A DNA stretch of 64,000 nt from CBDFGK01 sp965247075 (GCA_965247075.1 CBDFGK010000003.1:868001-932000); one strand, 5' to 3'. Shown: positions 35,444 through 46,661, counted from the stretch's first letter. The notes: generated by a model not told the origin, from the letters alone. Numbers and translations: made by a program.

Positions 35444-36677
35444 TTTCCAGTACCGTTTCACCGGCCCACAGTACTTGCCGGCAGGGATTGCGGCCCAGGT
35501 GATAGGCCAGCTCGGCCGGGTGTTCAATATCCCAGAGCGCCAGGTCGGCTCGCTTGCCCACTGCCAGGCTACCGCGTGATTCTTCCCAACCCAGCGCCCG
35601 GGCCGCGTGACGCGTGACGCCCAGCAAGGCCTCTTGCGGCGTCAACTGAAACAGGGTGCAGGCCATGTTTAACATCAACAATAGCGACTCGGCCGGTGAA
35701 CTGCCGGGATTGCAGTCTGAGGCAATCGCTATAGGTACGCCTGCTGCCCGCAACTGTGCAATGGGCGGCAGTTTCGTTTCCCGTAAAAAGTAAAAAGCAC
35801 CGGGCAACAATACCGCTACCGTGCCCGCGGCTTTTAGCGCGGCGACGCCCTCTGCGTCCAGATATTCCAAATGATCTGCGGATATAGCGCCGAGCTTGGC
35901 CGCCAGGGCGGCGCCACCCATATTGCTGAGCTGTTCCGCATGAATTTTAAAGGGCAGTGCCTGGGCTTGTGCTGCCAGTAACATTTTTTCGGTTTGAGCC
36001 AGGTCGAAGCCAATGCCCTCGCAGAATATATCCACGGCGTCTGCCAGGCCCGCCTGCACTACCCGGGGCAATAATTCCTCACACAAAAAATCGATATAGG
36101 CGTCACCGTCGGCGTACTCGGGTGGCAGCGTGTGGGCGCCGAGGAAGGTGGTGCTCACCGTTACCGGGAAATGCTCCGCCAATTTCCTGGCGACCCGCAA
36201 CATCTTCAGTTCGCTGTCACTTGCCAGTCCATAGCCCGACTTGATCTCAATGCCGGTTACACCCTCATCCAGAAAATGCTGCAAGCGCCGGGCAGCGCCC
36301 TGAAAAAGCTCATCCTCACTGGCCTGCCGGGTAGCCTTGACGGTGGACAGGATACCGCCGCCGCGCCGGGCAATTTCCTCATAGTCGACACCGGTCAGGC
36401 GCAACTCAAACTCTGCAGCGCGGTTGCCACCATAAACCAGGTGGGTGTGGCAATCGATCAGCCCCGGCGTCATCCAACGACCCGCGCCATCACACACCGT
36501 GAGCTTGGCCGCATCATAATCCGGCAGTTGCTCCATCGTGCCCAACCAGGCAATCCGGCCATTGCTGATCGCCAGGGCAGCATCGGCCCCAACTTCTCCC
36601 AGCATGCCATAGGGGCCGGGCTGAGCCTCAGCCATGGTGGCCAGCCGCAGATTTATCCAGAGTGTGTCCCACTGCAT
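35433..36677 (-). CDS. hutI: imidazolonepropionase
   Basis: A 414-residue zinc amidohydrolase that opens 4-imidazolone-5-propanoate to N-formimidoyl-L-glutamate, the third step of histidine degradation. The metal site is visible as DCHTHLVYGG, and further conserved parts are EIKSGYGL, GAHTLPPEY, KIHAEQLSNMGG and ASDCNPGS. The start at 36677 (MQWDTLWINLRLA) shares one base with the hutG stop (TAATG). An upstream extension in frame exists but overlaps hutG. Confidence 0.95.
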   Translation of the reverse strand: MQWDTLWINLRLATMAEAQPGPYGMLGEVGADAALAISNGRIAWLGTMEQLPDYDAAKLTVCDGAGRWMTPGLIDCHTHLVYGGNRAAEFELRLTGVDYEEIARRGGGILSTVKATRQASEDELFQGAARRLQHFLDEGVTGIEIKSGYGLASDSELKMLRVARKLAEHFPVTVSTTFLGAHTLPPEYADGDAYIDFLCEELLPRVVQAGLADAVDIFCEGIGFDLAQTEKMLLAAQAQALPFKIHAEQLSNMGGAALAAKLGAISADHLEYLDAEGVAALKAAGTVAVLLPGAFYFLRETKLPPIAQLRAAGVPIAIASDCNPGSSPAESLLLMLNMACTLFQLTPQEALLGVTRHAARALGWEESRGSLAVGKRADLALWDIEHPAELAYHLGRNPCRQVLWAGETVLENAC

Positions 36678-37483
36678 TACGATGTCTTCACCTGTTCCAA
36701 TCCCCACTGGATTAACCGCTCCAGTATTTTCCGCAGCAAGGGCTGCAACTGCGCTGCCCGCTCCAGCAAATAAGTAAAAGGCAATTCTTCCTGCATGTAC
36801 AGGCGCTGGCAAAGTTCCAGTTGCATGGCGTGCACATCCTGCTCGGGGTCACCGTAGGCGCGGGTAATATAACCACCCTTGAAACGCTGATTGAACACAC
36901 AACTGTACTGCTGCTGATCGCTCAACAGCGATTCTACCGCCGACAACATCGAACCGGCACAACTACTGCCCGAGGCGGTACCTATATTGAGGTCGGGCAG
37001 CCGTCCCGCAAAAAATCGCGGCACCTGCGAGCGAATGGAATGGGCTTCAAACAGGATCGCACAACCGTGCACCGACTTCATGCGTTGCAACTCAGCCTGC
37101 AACTGCCGGTGATAGGGTTGCCACCAGGTTTGCAGGCGTTGCTCGATACCTGCGGCGGTGGGCTGCCGGCCCTTTTTATACAGCGGCTCTGCGGCGAAGG
37201 TGCTGGTGGGACACAGCTCGGTGCCGTTGGCGCCGGGATACAACTCGGCATTATCCGGCGGCCGGTTCAGGTCGATAACGTAGCGCGACATGCCGGGCCG
37301 GATCACGCTCGCCCCCAGGTCCGCGGCGAAGTCGTAGAGCTTTTCCACATGCCAATCCGTATCGGCCAGCCTGTGGGCAACGTCAGTCATGTCGTCCAAC
37401 AGCCCAGCCGGCAGCTCCAGGCCACTGTGGGGCATGCTCACCAGCAGGGGCGCTGAGCCCTGTGTAAATTCAAATATCGGCAT
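36677..37483 (-). CDS. hutG: N-formylglutamate deformylase
   Basis: A 268-residue N-formylglutamate amidohydrolase family enzyme producing glutamate and formate, the last step of the pathway. Signatures are LLVSMPHSGLELP at the N-terminus, DTDWHVEKLYDFA, RYVIDLNRPPDN and the C-terminal YITRAYG segment. The ATG at 37483 fits the family start (MPIFEFTQG). It is the first gene of the hutGIF operon, 15 nt downstream of the edge of the HutC-like operator. Confidence 0.93.
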   Translation of the reverse strand: MPIFEFTQGSAPLLVSMPHSGLELPAGLLDDMTDVAHRLADTDWHVEKLYDFAADLGASVIRPGMSRYVIDLNRPPDNAELYPGANGTELCPTSTFAAEPLYKKGRQPTAAGIEQRLQTWWQPYHRQLQAELQRMKSVHGCAILFEAHSIRSQVPRFFAGRLPDLNIGTASGSSCAGSMLSAVESLLSDQQQYSCVFNQRFKGGYITRAYGDPEQDVHAMQLELCQRLYMQEELPFTYLLERAAQLQPLLRKILERLIQWGLEQVKTS

Positions 37484-37497
37484 AGCTTGCAAACTAT

Positions 37498-37523
37498 ATT
37501 TGTATATACAAGTATATACAAGT
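37498..37523. promoter_or_regulatory. HutC operator in the divergent hut promoter
   Basis: TTGTATATACAAGTATATACAAG contains TGTATATACA (37501-37510) directly followed by AGTATATACA (37511-37520), two near-identical TGTA-N2-TACA-type sites. HutC of Pseudomonas and Klebsiella binds such sites. The position between the hutG (minus) and hutC (plus) starts means one site can control both operons, with urocanate as inducer. Confidence 0.75.
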
Positions 37524-37561
37524 AAAATAGCCGCCCCAATCAATCTGCCGGCTGCCTGCCA

Positions 37562-38271
37562 ATGAGCAAAGCCCGTTTCACTGTCATTAAGGAACACATT
37601 ATCCGCCGCATCGAGCTACACGAGTGGCTGGCGGGTGATCGTGTGCCCTCCGAAAATGACCTGGCGACAGAATTTTCAGTCAGCCGCATGACCGCGCGCC
37701 GCGCCCTGGCGGAACTGGCTGAAGAAGGCATTCTGGTACGCACCCAGGGCCTGGGCAGTTTTGTAGCCGATGCGCGGCCACGCAGTTCGATCCTGGAAAT
37801 TCACAGCATCGACAGGGAAATCCGTGACCGGGGCCACATCCACAAAGCCCGGTTGTTACAGCTCTGTGAAGTAAAAGCCGGCCGCACTACCGCCCTGCTA
37901 CTGGGCCTGGATAAAGGCAGCCCTGCCTATCACAGCATTGTGTTGCATCACGAAAACGATATTCCCCTGCAGTATGAAGAGCGCTTTGTAAACCCGCGCT
38001 TCGGCCCACAGTACCTGCAGCAGGACTTCACCCACATCACACCCAGCAGCTATCTGTCACGGATTTCGCCATTGACCGAAGCGGACCAGACAGTGGAAGC
38101 CGTCACGGTCAGCGACGCCGTGGCCGAGGTGCTGGACATCGATAGCAACGAGCCCTGTCTCAAGGTAAGCCGCCGCACCTGGTGCCAGCAGGGCATCGTT
38201 AATATCGCTAATTTGTACTACCCCGGCAGCCGCTATCGACTCGGCGGCCACCTGACATTGAGGAGCCAGGC

Positions 38272-38275
<4 letters not shown>
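37562..38275 (+). CDS. hutC: histidine utilisation repressor
   Basis: A 237-residue GntR-family, HutC-subfamily repressor. The winged helix is at residues 8-75 (DRVPSENDLATEFSVSRMTARRALAELAEEGILVRTQGLGSFV), followed by a UTRA domain with QYEERFVNPRF and the urocanate-binding region. It represses hut genes until urocanate accumulates. It is divergent from hutG and overlaps hutU by 4 nt (ATGA), so it is autoregulated with the hutUH genes. Confidence 0.95.
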
Positions 38276-39945
<1,670 letters not shown>

Positions 39946-39949
39946 AAGT

Positions 39950-41479
39950 ATGTTGGAATTAATTCTAGCGCCGGGACAACTCACCCTGTCTCAGCTGAAG
40001 CAGATACTGGCAGAGCCGGTTAACGTCTCGCTGGACCCCGCCTGTTTCGCCGGCATCGAAGCCGCCGCCAAAACTGTTGCCGATGTGATGATTGAAGGCC
40101 GCACGGTTTACGGCATCAACACCGGCTTTGGTTTGCTTGCCAACACCCGCATCGAGGCGGATGAACTGGAAGTCCTGCAGCGCAGTATCGTGCTCAGCCA
40201 TGCGGCCGGCGTTGGCGAGCTCTTGCCAGAATCCACGGTGCGCCTGTTGATGGTGCTTAAAATCAACTCACTGGCGCGGGGCTTTTCGGGCGTGCGCATG
40301 CAGGTTATCGAGGCCCTCTGTTATTTGTTGGAAAAAGAGGTATACCCCTGCATTCCCGCCAAGGGCTCAGTGGGTTCCTCCGGCGACCTGGCACCGCTGG
40401 CGCATATGAGCGCGCCCTTGTTAGGGGAAGGCGAAATTACCCACAACGGTCAGCGCTTGCCCGCCGGCACGGGCTTGGAAATAGCCGGCCTGAATGCCAT
40501 GGTGCTGGCGCCCAAAGAGGGTCTGGCGCTGTTAAATGGCACCCAGGTTTCTACCGCACTGGCCGTTGAAGGGCTGCTGGGGGCAGAAAACGCCCTGGCC
40601 GCCGCCACTGTTATTGGCGCACTCACGGTTGAAGCTGCCAAGGGCTCGCGCGCACCTTTCGATGCCCGTATTCACGCCGCCCGCGGCCACCAATCACAAA
40701 TTGATATGGCAGCGGCCTACCGGCAGTTGCTGGGTCATTCACAGATAGAAGACTCCCACGACGATTGCCACAAGGTGCAGGATCCCTACTCACTGCGCTG
40801 CCAACCACAGGTGATGGGCGCCTGCCTGCAACAATTGCGCAATGCCGCAGAAACTATCGTTATTGAAGCCAACGCGGTTTCCGACAACCCGCTGGTATTT
40901 GTGGAAACGGGCGACATTGTTTCCGGCGGCAACTTTCACGCCGAACCGATCGCCATGGCGGCAGACAATATTGCCCTGGCCATTGCGGAGATCGGCTCGC
41001 TGTCGGAACGTCGCATGGCATTGCTTATCGATTCACAATTGAGCGGCCTGCCGCCGTTCCTGGTCGACAACGGCGGCGTCAACTCCGGCTTTATGATTGC
41101 CCAGGTTACCGGCGCGGCCCTGGCCAGTGAAAACAAATCCCTGGCCCACCCGGCCTCGGTGGACAGCCTGCCCACCTCGGCCAATCAGGAAGACCATGTG
41201 TCGATGGCTACCTTTGCCGCCAGGCGCCTGCGGGATATGAATGAAAATACCTGTGGCGTACTGGCCATTGAGTGGCTGGCCGCCTGCCAGGGCCTGGATT
41301 TCCTGGCGCCGCTGAAAACCTCGGCCGCACTGGAAAACGCCAAGGCGATATTGCGCGCCCGTGTGTCCTTCTATGACAAGGACCGCTATTTCGCGCCGGA
41401 TATCGAGCAGGCCATAGCGGCAGTAAACGATGGTTCGTTGCTGGACAGCCTGTTCACAGACTGCCGCATTAGTCTGTAG
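39950..41479 (+). CDS. hutH: histidine ammonia-lyase
   Basis: A 509-residue MIO enzyme converting histidine to urocanate and ammonia. Family features are YGINTGFGLLA (catalytic Tyr), GSVGSSGDLAPLAHMS and SQLSGLPPFL. The MIO prosthetic group normally forms from Ala-Ser-Gly; here the triad reads Ser-Ser-Gly (about residues 142-144). Cys-Ser-Gly variants are known to work, so it is probably active. The start at 39950 follows the hutU stop by 4 bp and matches family length; the longer open frame is a shadow of hutU. Confidence 0.95.
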   Translation: MLELILAPGQLTLSQLKQILAEPVNVSLDPACFAGIEAAAKTVADVMIEGRTVYGINTGFGLLANTRIEADELEVLQRSIVLSHAAGVGELLPESTVRLLMVLKINSLARGFSGVRMQVIEALCYLLEKEVYPCIPAKGSVGSSGDLAPLAHMSAPLLGEGEITHNGQRLPAGTGLEIAGLNAMVLAPKEGLALLNGTQVSTALAVEGLLGAENALAAATVIGALTVEAAKGSRAPFDARIHAARGHQSQIDMAAAYRQLLGHSQIEDSHDDCHKVQDPYSLRCQPQVMGACLQQLRNAAETIVIEANAVSDNPLVFVETGDIVSGGNFHAEPIAMAADNIALAIAEIGSLSERRMALLIDSQLSGLPPFLVDNGGVNSGFMIAQVTGAALASENKSLAHPASVDSLPTSANQEDHVSMATFAARRLRDMNENTCGVLAIEWLAACQGLDFLAPLKTSAALENAKAILRARVSFYDKDRYFAPDIEQAIAAVNDGSLLDSLFTDCRISL

Positions 41480-42222
41480 GGCCAAATGCATTCGAGTCTC
41501 TATCAAATAAAGCTGTCCCCTTTAGGCTAGGTCAGGCGTAGCCGATTTTGCGCGCCATACTCATTGAAAGCTAAGGTGTGGCAGCCATTGATTACCCCGT
41601 AAAGATTGATGTGGTCTGCAAAATTTTCGAATAAATCGCTATTGCCACTGTCGACGATATTCAGCCGGAGGCTGTCTTTCTGCAGGGAGCGCCGCTGAAA
41701 ATATTCACCGGGTGGTCATATTGCCTTTCACTCACTCGCTAAATACCGGCCAGTGGAGCCATGCGCGTGCGAATAATATAGATACTCACCAACGACAGGC
41801 TGAGGATGACGCCCAGCGCCGGCGGGTTATTTTGCCGTATAAAAAGACCGTGTTTGCGCTCATGGGGTAGCCGGGCAACGGGACGGGTCGCTCTACCCTC
41901 GGCCGGCACCGTCAATCCTGTCGAGCAGGGGATCGATACGGAAATCCCCGCACATATACCGCGTCGTGCCAGTAACGCTGTGGCGCCGATACTGACGCCG
42001 ATTGCCGGCTGCATGGCTGGACTGTACCTGTCCGGCGAGGGTGATAGCCTGCGTGAAGCGCATATTGCCACTGGCTCCAGTTGGGGCGTCATGGCGATCC
42101 TGTTGACCTGGGCGTTGCGCCTGCTGGGACGCAAGGCGGCCACACGGTAGAGCGCATTTCAATCCGCCAGGGATATGGGGCAGAGTCAAGACTCTGACCC
42201 CAGCTTGGCTGAGGCGCCAACC
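41480..42222. other. non-genic stretch with possible gene fragments
   Basis: About 740 bp without a recognisable intact gene. On the minus strand 41525-41700 can be read as a C-terminal tail (SLRLNIVDSGNSDLFENF, then GCHTLAFNEYG) with a frame change before it. On the plus strand 41950-42150 reads as the end of a membrane protein (ILTPIAGCMAGLYLSGEGDS, then AILLTWALRLLGR). Neither was assigned to a family. The region probably consists of decayed genes between the hut and glm loci. Confidence 0.35.
42177..42201. repeat. GGGGCAGAGTC palindrome
   Basis: GGGGCAGAGTC (42177-42187), AA, then GACTCTGACCCC (42190-42201) form an 11-12 bp stem with one bulged base and a 2-nt loop. It lies 22 bp past the stop of the TrmB-like gene and could act as its terminator, though no T-run follows. 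It resembles the inverted repeat at 30592-30640. Confidence 0.4.
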
Positions 42223-42963
42223 CTACAGCAACTGCCACAACATATCGAACATCAATTGCTGGGTGCCGGCGATGGCGGCAGAATCGATGACAATCACCAC
42301 CGGATAGTTATTCCGGGTGAGGGTTATGATGGCAACCTTGGGCGGGTAGATAGCAATATAGGAAGAGTCGGTATCGGCACCGGCAGGCAGCCATTTGCGC
42401 TCTGCCAATTCTGCTTCATCGCCACCTTCGCCGACCGCTATAACCCGCACCTGTATACCGCGCTGTACGCGCTGGCGGGTAAAATTGGGGAATGGCCGGT
42501 ACAGGTGATTGCGCAGGGTTTTGGTTGAGATTACCGCATACCCGGGGTCAGCCAGTCTGGCGGTGGAATCCAGTAGATCGCGCAACACCAGTTCAACCCC
42601 ATCGTCCCCCTCGTAGAATCGCACATTACCTGGGCTGAACTCGGGTTGCCGGCTTTTAAGGGCCGGAATTACCTCCTTGCGTAACTGCTCCATGGCCAGG
42701 CTCAGCGCGTGTTGTTTGCTTTCGCCAAGTTGTAGCAGGCGCTCGGGGTCTTCGGCCTGAAATACGCGCCGCTTACCTTTCGGGAAGTAGCTCACTATGC
42801 CGCGGGTGGCCAGTTGTTTGAGTGTTTCGTAGGTGCTGCCACGGTTGATACCGGCCTCTGCGGCAATATCACGAATAGAGGCCGGTCCCAACCTCAGCAA
42901 GGCGTGATAGACGTCGATCTGGCGCTCGCTGAGATCCAGAGCGAGCAGCGCATCTAGTTGCAT
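42223..42963 (-). CDS. TrmB-like transcriptional regulator
   Basis: A 246-residue protein. The N-terminal winged helix (LSERQIDVYHALLRLGPASIRDIAAEAGINRGSTYETLKQLATRGIVSYF) is the sugar-specific TrmB/HTH_34 type. A helical linker follows, then a phospholipase-D-like sensor fold from about residue 110, including a final strand YPVVIVIDSAAIAGTQQLMFDMLW. It is divergent from glmU, with two copies of TGTCA-N9-TGACA in the 117-bp gap, which makes it a candidate regulator of amino-sugar nucleotide synthesis, possibly sensing an amino-sugar phosphate. Confidence 0.78.
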   Translation of the reverse strand: MQLDALLALDLSERQIDVYHALLRLGPASIRDIAAEAGINRGSTYETLKQLATRGIVSYFPKGKRRVFQAEDPERLLQLGESKQHALSLAMEQLRKEVIPALKSRQPEFSPGNVRFYEGDDGVELVLRDLLDSTARLADPGYAVISTKTLRNHLYRPFPNFTRQRVQRGIQVRVIAVGEGGDEAELAERKWLPAGADTDSSYIAIYPPKVAIITLTRNNYPVVIVIDSAAIAGTQQLMFDMLWQLL

Positions 42964-42978
42964 TTGTCGCTGGCCTTG

Positions 42979-43071
42979 TTGTCATTATTTATGTGACAAT
43001 TGCTGTTGTTTGCCTTAAGCATAGAAAACATAATGCTTCACACGAATTTATATGTCAAAAAAACAATGACA
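42979..43071. promoter_or_regulatory. two TGTCA-N9-TGACA operators before glmU
   Basis: Site 1 is TTGTCA (42979-42984), 9 nt, TGACAA (42994-42999). Site 2 is TGTCA (43053-43057), 9 nt, TGACA (43067-43071). Their centres are 73 bp apart, about seven helical turns, so two dimers could bind the same face and loop the DNA. Site 2 reaches the ribosome binding site of glmU, which would allow direct repression. The TrmB-like protein encoded on the left is the obvious candidate. Confidence 0.6.
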
Positions 43072-43080
43072 GGTGATGTA

Positions 43081-44472
43081 GTGACAAACCGCCCTATAAC
43101 CATTGAAGTGATTATTCTCGCCGCCGGTGCCGGCCAACGCATGCGATCGGCATTGCCCAAAGCACTACACCGCCTGGCAGGTACCAGCCTGTTGCAACAT
43201 GTACTTAATACCAGTGCGCAATTACCCGCCAGTGCCTGTCATGTGGTGGTGGGTCACGGTGCCGACCAGGTACGTCAGAGCCTGGCGGATACCCCGCCGG
43301 ATACGGCGCTGCGGTGGGTAGAGCAAAGTGAACAGTTGGGTACTGGACATGCCGTGTTGCAGGCCTTGCCGGACGTGGCAGATGATGCCGTGGTGCTGGT
43401 GTTGTACGCCGATGTGCCGCTGGTGGGAGTCGGCTGCCTGCTGGAGCTTTTGCAGCGGGCCCAACATGGGCCGGCCTTGCTTACCACTGAACTGTCTGAT
43501 CCCAAGGGCTACGGCCGCATCCTGCGCGATGCTGCCGGCGCCCTGGTTGGCGTGGTGGAGCAGCGCGATGCATCGGTCGCCGAGCAGGCCATCACCGAGA
43601 TTAATACTGGCATTCTGGCCGTACCCGCTGCCCTGCTCAAGAAACTGCTGCCGGCGGTGGGCAATGATAATGCCCAAGCGGAATACTACCTGCCCGACGT
43701 GCTTGCCCTGGCTGTGGCCCAGCGCCTCCCGGTAGCGAGTGTCTGCGTGGCCAATCCAATCGATGTGCTGGGCGTAAATAATCGTGCCCAGCTAAACCAA
43801 CTGGAGCGTGAATACCAGCGCCGGCAGGCGCATCAACTGATGCTGGGTGGAGTCACACTCATCGATGCGGCGCGCATTGATATTCGTGGCGAACTGAGTT
43901 GCGAAGCGGATGTTGTCATTGATGCCAACACCCTGTTTGAGGGCAAGGTTTCACTGGCCACCGGCGTGACCATAGGCACCAACTGCGTGCTTATTGATTG
44001 TGAAGTAGGATCCGGTGTCGAGGTGAAACCCTTCTCACATCTGCAGGGCGTGGTTATTGGCAGCGACTGCAGCATCGGTCCGTTCGCACGTTTGCGCCCT
44101 GATACCCACCTGGAGGCGGGGGTGCGCATCGGCAATTTTGTGGAGACCAAAAAATCTCACATCCGCGCCGGCAGTAAGATTAATCACCTCAGTTACATTG
44201 GCGATTGCCAGATGGGTGAAGCGGTGAATATTGGCGCCGGTACCATTATTTGCAACTACGATGGCGCCCACAAGCATGCCACCCACATTGGCGACGGCGT
44301 GTTTGTCGGTTCCAACTCTACCCTGGTGGCGCCGGTCTCCATTGAGGCCGGCGGTTTTGTAGGCGCCGGCTCAATCATTACCAAACCGGTACATGAAAAC
44401 CAACTGGCAATTTCCCGCGCCAAACAACGCAACCTGAATGACTGGAAGCGTCCTGTTAAAAAGGACGACTGA
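43081..44472 (+). CDS. glmU: bifunctional GlcNAc-1-P uridyltransferase / GlcN-1-P acetyltransferase
   Basis: A 463-residue enzyme making UDP-GlcNAc for peptidoglycan and LPS. The N-terminal uridyltransferase has LAAGAGQRMRSALPKALH (nucleotide loop) and YADVPLV. The C-terminal left-handed beta-helix has SHIRAGSKINHLSYIGD and NIGAGTIICNYDG with the catalytic His context. The GTG at 43081 is chosen because AGGTG lies 5 nt upstream; an ATG at 43066 has no such site. glmS follows 2 bp later. Confidence 0.95.
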   Translation: MTNRPITIEVIILAAGAGQRMRSALPKALHRLAGTSLLQHVLNTSAQLPASACHVVVGHGADQVRQSLADTPPDTALRWVEQSEQLGTGHAVLQALPDVADDAVVLVLYADVPLVGVGCLLELLQRAQHGPALLTTELSDPKGYGRILRDAAGALVGVVEQRDASVAEQAITEINTGILAVPAALLKKLLPAVGNDNAQAEYYLPDVLALAVAQRLPVASVCVANPIDVLGVNNRAQLNQLEREYQRRQAHQLMLGGVTLIDAARIDIRGELSCEADVVIDANTLFEGKVSLATGVTIGTNCVLIDCEVGSGVEVKPFSHLQGVVIGSDCSIGPFARLRPDTHLEAGVRIGNFVETKKSHIRAGSKINHLSYIGDCQMGEAVNIGAGTIICNYDGAHKHATHIGDGVFVGSNSTLVAPVSIEAGGFVGAGSIITKPVHENQLAISRAKQRNLNDWKRPVKKDD

Positions 44473-44474
44473 AT

Positions 44475-46301
44475 ATGTGTGGAATAGTAGGGGCCGTCGC
44501 CAGGCGTGAGGTGTCGGAGATTTTACTGGAGGGTTTGCGCCGGCTTGAGTATCGCGGTTACGACTCGGCGGGAATGGCGCTGATCGACAATGAAAATAAT
44601 CTCTTGTTGCATAAACATACCGGCAAGGTGGCTGAGCTGGAAAAGCAGCAGCAACGCCAACCCATTCTGGGCTGCACCGGCATTGCACACACCCGCTGGG
44701 CAACCCATGGCAAACCCAGCACCGTTAATGCGCACCCGCATACAGCGGGCGACAGGTTGGCGCTGGTGCACAACGGTATTATTGAGAACCACGAACAACT
44801 GCGCGCGCAGTTGATCAAGGACGGTTGTGAGCTGATTTCTGGCACCGATTCAGAACTTGTAGTGCATTTGTTACATAGCGAAATTGCAGCGGGCGCCAGT
44901 CTCCGGCAAGCGCTGCAAGAGGTGGTAACGAAGTTGCGTGGCGCCTTTGCTCTGGCGGTGATTGACGCGCTACACCCAGACACTGTTGTGGCAACCCGTC
45001 GCGGTAGTCCGCTGGTAATTGGCGTGGGTATTGGTGAGAATTTTCTGGCCTCTGATCAGTTGGCGTTGCGCCAGGTAACCGATCGATTTATTTATCTTGA
45101 GGAAGGTGACCTGGTCGAGCTGTGCCCAGCCACACTGCGGCTCTGGGACGCGGCCGGAGACAGCGTTAACAGGCAACAGGTGAGCCTCTCGGACGCGGTT
45201 GAGCAAAATGACCGCGGCGAACATTCCCACTACATGCGCAAGGAAATATTTGAACAGGCAGAGGCCCTGCGCAAGACATGTAAGGCCCTCGATATCAACG
45301 ACGCAGAAAGCACTTTTGGCACTGGTGCAGCGGCAGTCTTTGCACAGGTGCGAGGGGTGCAAATTGTCGCCTGTGGCACCAGCTATCATGCCGGGCTGGT
45401 AGCGCGGTACTGGCTGGAAGAGTGGGCGGGTATTCCCTGTCAGGTAGAAGTGGCCAGCGAGTTTCGCTATCGCAAGCGCGTACAACGCCGGGGTACGCTG
45501 CTGGTGACAGTTTCCCAATCAGGAGAAACGGCGGACAGCCTGGCCGCCTTGCGCGATATCAAGCCGGGCGAGTTTATAGCCAGTCTGGCTATCGTCAATG
45601 TTGCTAACAGTTCCCTGGCAGGAGAGTCGGAGCTGGTATTTCAGACCCGCGCCGGTGCCGAGATTGGTGTGGCTTCGACCAAGGCCTTCACTACCCAGTT
45701 GCTGGCCCTGTTGGCGCTGACAATGATGCTGGGTAAGCAGCGGCAACTGAGTGCTGAGCGCGAGCAAGAGTTCCAGCGGGCAATGGACGTGCTGCCAAGC
45801 CTGGTAGAAGAAACCCTGGCCATGGACGACATCATCCGCAACACGGCGCAAGGATTTGTCGGCAAGTATAACGGGCTCTTTCTTGGGCGCGGCATTCACT
45901 ACCCCATTGCGATGGAGGGGGCGCTCAAACTCAAGGAAATATCCTATATTCACGCCGAGGCCTATCCCGCCGGAGAGCTCAAGCATGGGCCGCTGGCGCT
46001 GGTGGACAGGGAGATGCCGGTTATCGCGGTGGCACCCAATGACGAGTTGCTTGAAAAGCTTAAATCCAACCTGGAAGAGGTGCGCGCGCGCGGCGGAGAG
46101 CTGTACGTGTTTGCCGATAAACAATCAGGCTTTGTCAGCGAGGGCGATATCACGGTGTTGTCTATGCCCAGCGGACCGAACCTGCTAATGCCCTTTATTT
46201 ATACGGTGGCGCTGCAACTGTTTGCCTACCACGTTGCGGTATTGAAGGGCACTGATGTAGATCAGCCACGCAACCTGGCCAAGTCGGTGACGGTGGAGTA
46301 G
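44475..46301 (+). CDS. glmS: glutamine-fructose-6-phosphate aminotransferase
   Basis: A 608-residue enzyme making glucosamine-6-phosphate from fructose-6-phosphate and glutamine. The nucleophile is Cys2 of MCGIVGAVARR (Ntn glutaminase domain, 1-240, with HTRWATHG and HNGIIENH). Two SIS domains follow (CGTSYHAG and SQSGETADS; ASTKAFTTQ). The C-terminus PRNLAKSVTVE is the invariant family end. It forms an operon with glmU, the usual arrangement in gammaproteobacteria. Confidence 0.97.
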   Translation: MCGIVGAVARREVSEILLEGLRRLEYRGYDSAGMALIDNENNLLLHKHTGKVAELEKQQQRQPILGCTGIAHTRWATHGKPSTVNAHPHTAGDRLALVHNGIIENHEQLRAQLIKDGCELISGTDSELVVHLLHSEIAAGASLRQALQEVVTKLRGAFALAVIDALHPDTVVATRRGSPLVIGVGIGENFLASDQLALRQVTDRFIYLEEGDLVELCPATLRLWDAAGDSVNRQQVSLSDAVEQNDRGEHSHYMRKEIFEQAEALRKTCKALDINDAESTFGTGAAAVFAQVRGVQIVACGTSYHAGLVARYWLEEWAGIPCQVEVASEFRYRKRVQRRGTLLVTVSQSGETADSLAALRDIKPGEFIASLAIVNVANSSLAGESELVFQTRAGAEIGVASTKAFTTQLLALLALTMMLGKQRQLSAEREQEFQRAMDVLPSLVEETLAMDDIIRNTAQGFVGKYNGLFLGRGIHYPIAMEGALKLKEISYIHAEAYPAGELKHGPLALVDREMPVIAVAPNDELLEKLKSNLEEVRARGGELYVFADKQSGFVSEGDITVLSMPSGPNLLMPFIYTVALQLFAYHVAVLKGTDVDQPRNLAKSVTVE

Positions 46302-46457
46302 TAATTGTGGCGTGGCGTTGCAGACGCGTGCTGTATCTACAGGCCGCGCATTGCGAAGATCGCGGCAACTCGAAAAGCGCCTGTTGAACGAGCTGGGCTA
46401 TGTCTCCGTTTCAATTGTATACTCTCTATACTTGAATCAATTCCAGAGAGAGTTCTC

Positions 46458-46661
46458 ATGGCGAAAACCAAGTACACATTTGAAAAACGGCAGAAGGAAC
46501 TTGCCAAGAAGAAAAAGAAGGAGGAAAAGCGCCGCAAGAAATTGGAAAAAGGTAGTGAAGACGCTCAATCCGATACTCCTCCTGTAGCGGATGATCAAAA
46601 TACCGCTAATAACAGTGGTGGCTATGCAACGCTCAATGATGGGCAGGCGGTAGAAGATTAG
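46458..46661 (+). CDS. small lysine-rich conserved protein
   Basis: A 67-residue protein: MAKTKYTFEKRQKELAKKKKKEEKRRKKLEKG followed by an acidic, disordered tail. Similar short basic proteins are common in gammaproteobacteria and have no established function. AGAGAG lies 9 nt before the ATG. The reading frame continues upstream but codon usage there does not look coding. Confidence 0.6.
   Translation: MAKTKYTFEKRQKELAKKKKKEEKRRKKLEKGSEDAQSDTPPVADDQNTANNSGGYATLNDGQAVED

Noticed and set aside
41739..42143. 134-residue minus-strand frame as a membrane protein gene
   Set aside because: Only its last 30 residues look like a membrane helix; the rest is arginine/serine-rich with no start site, and it overlaps another doubtful frame.
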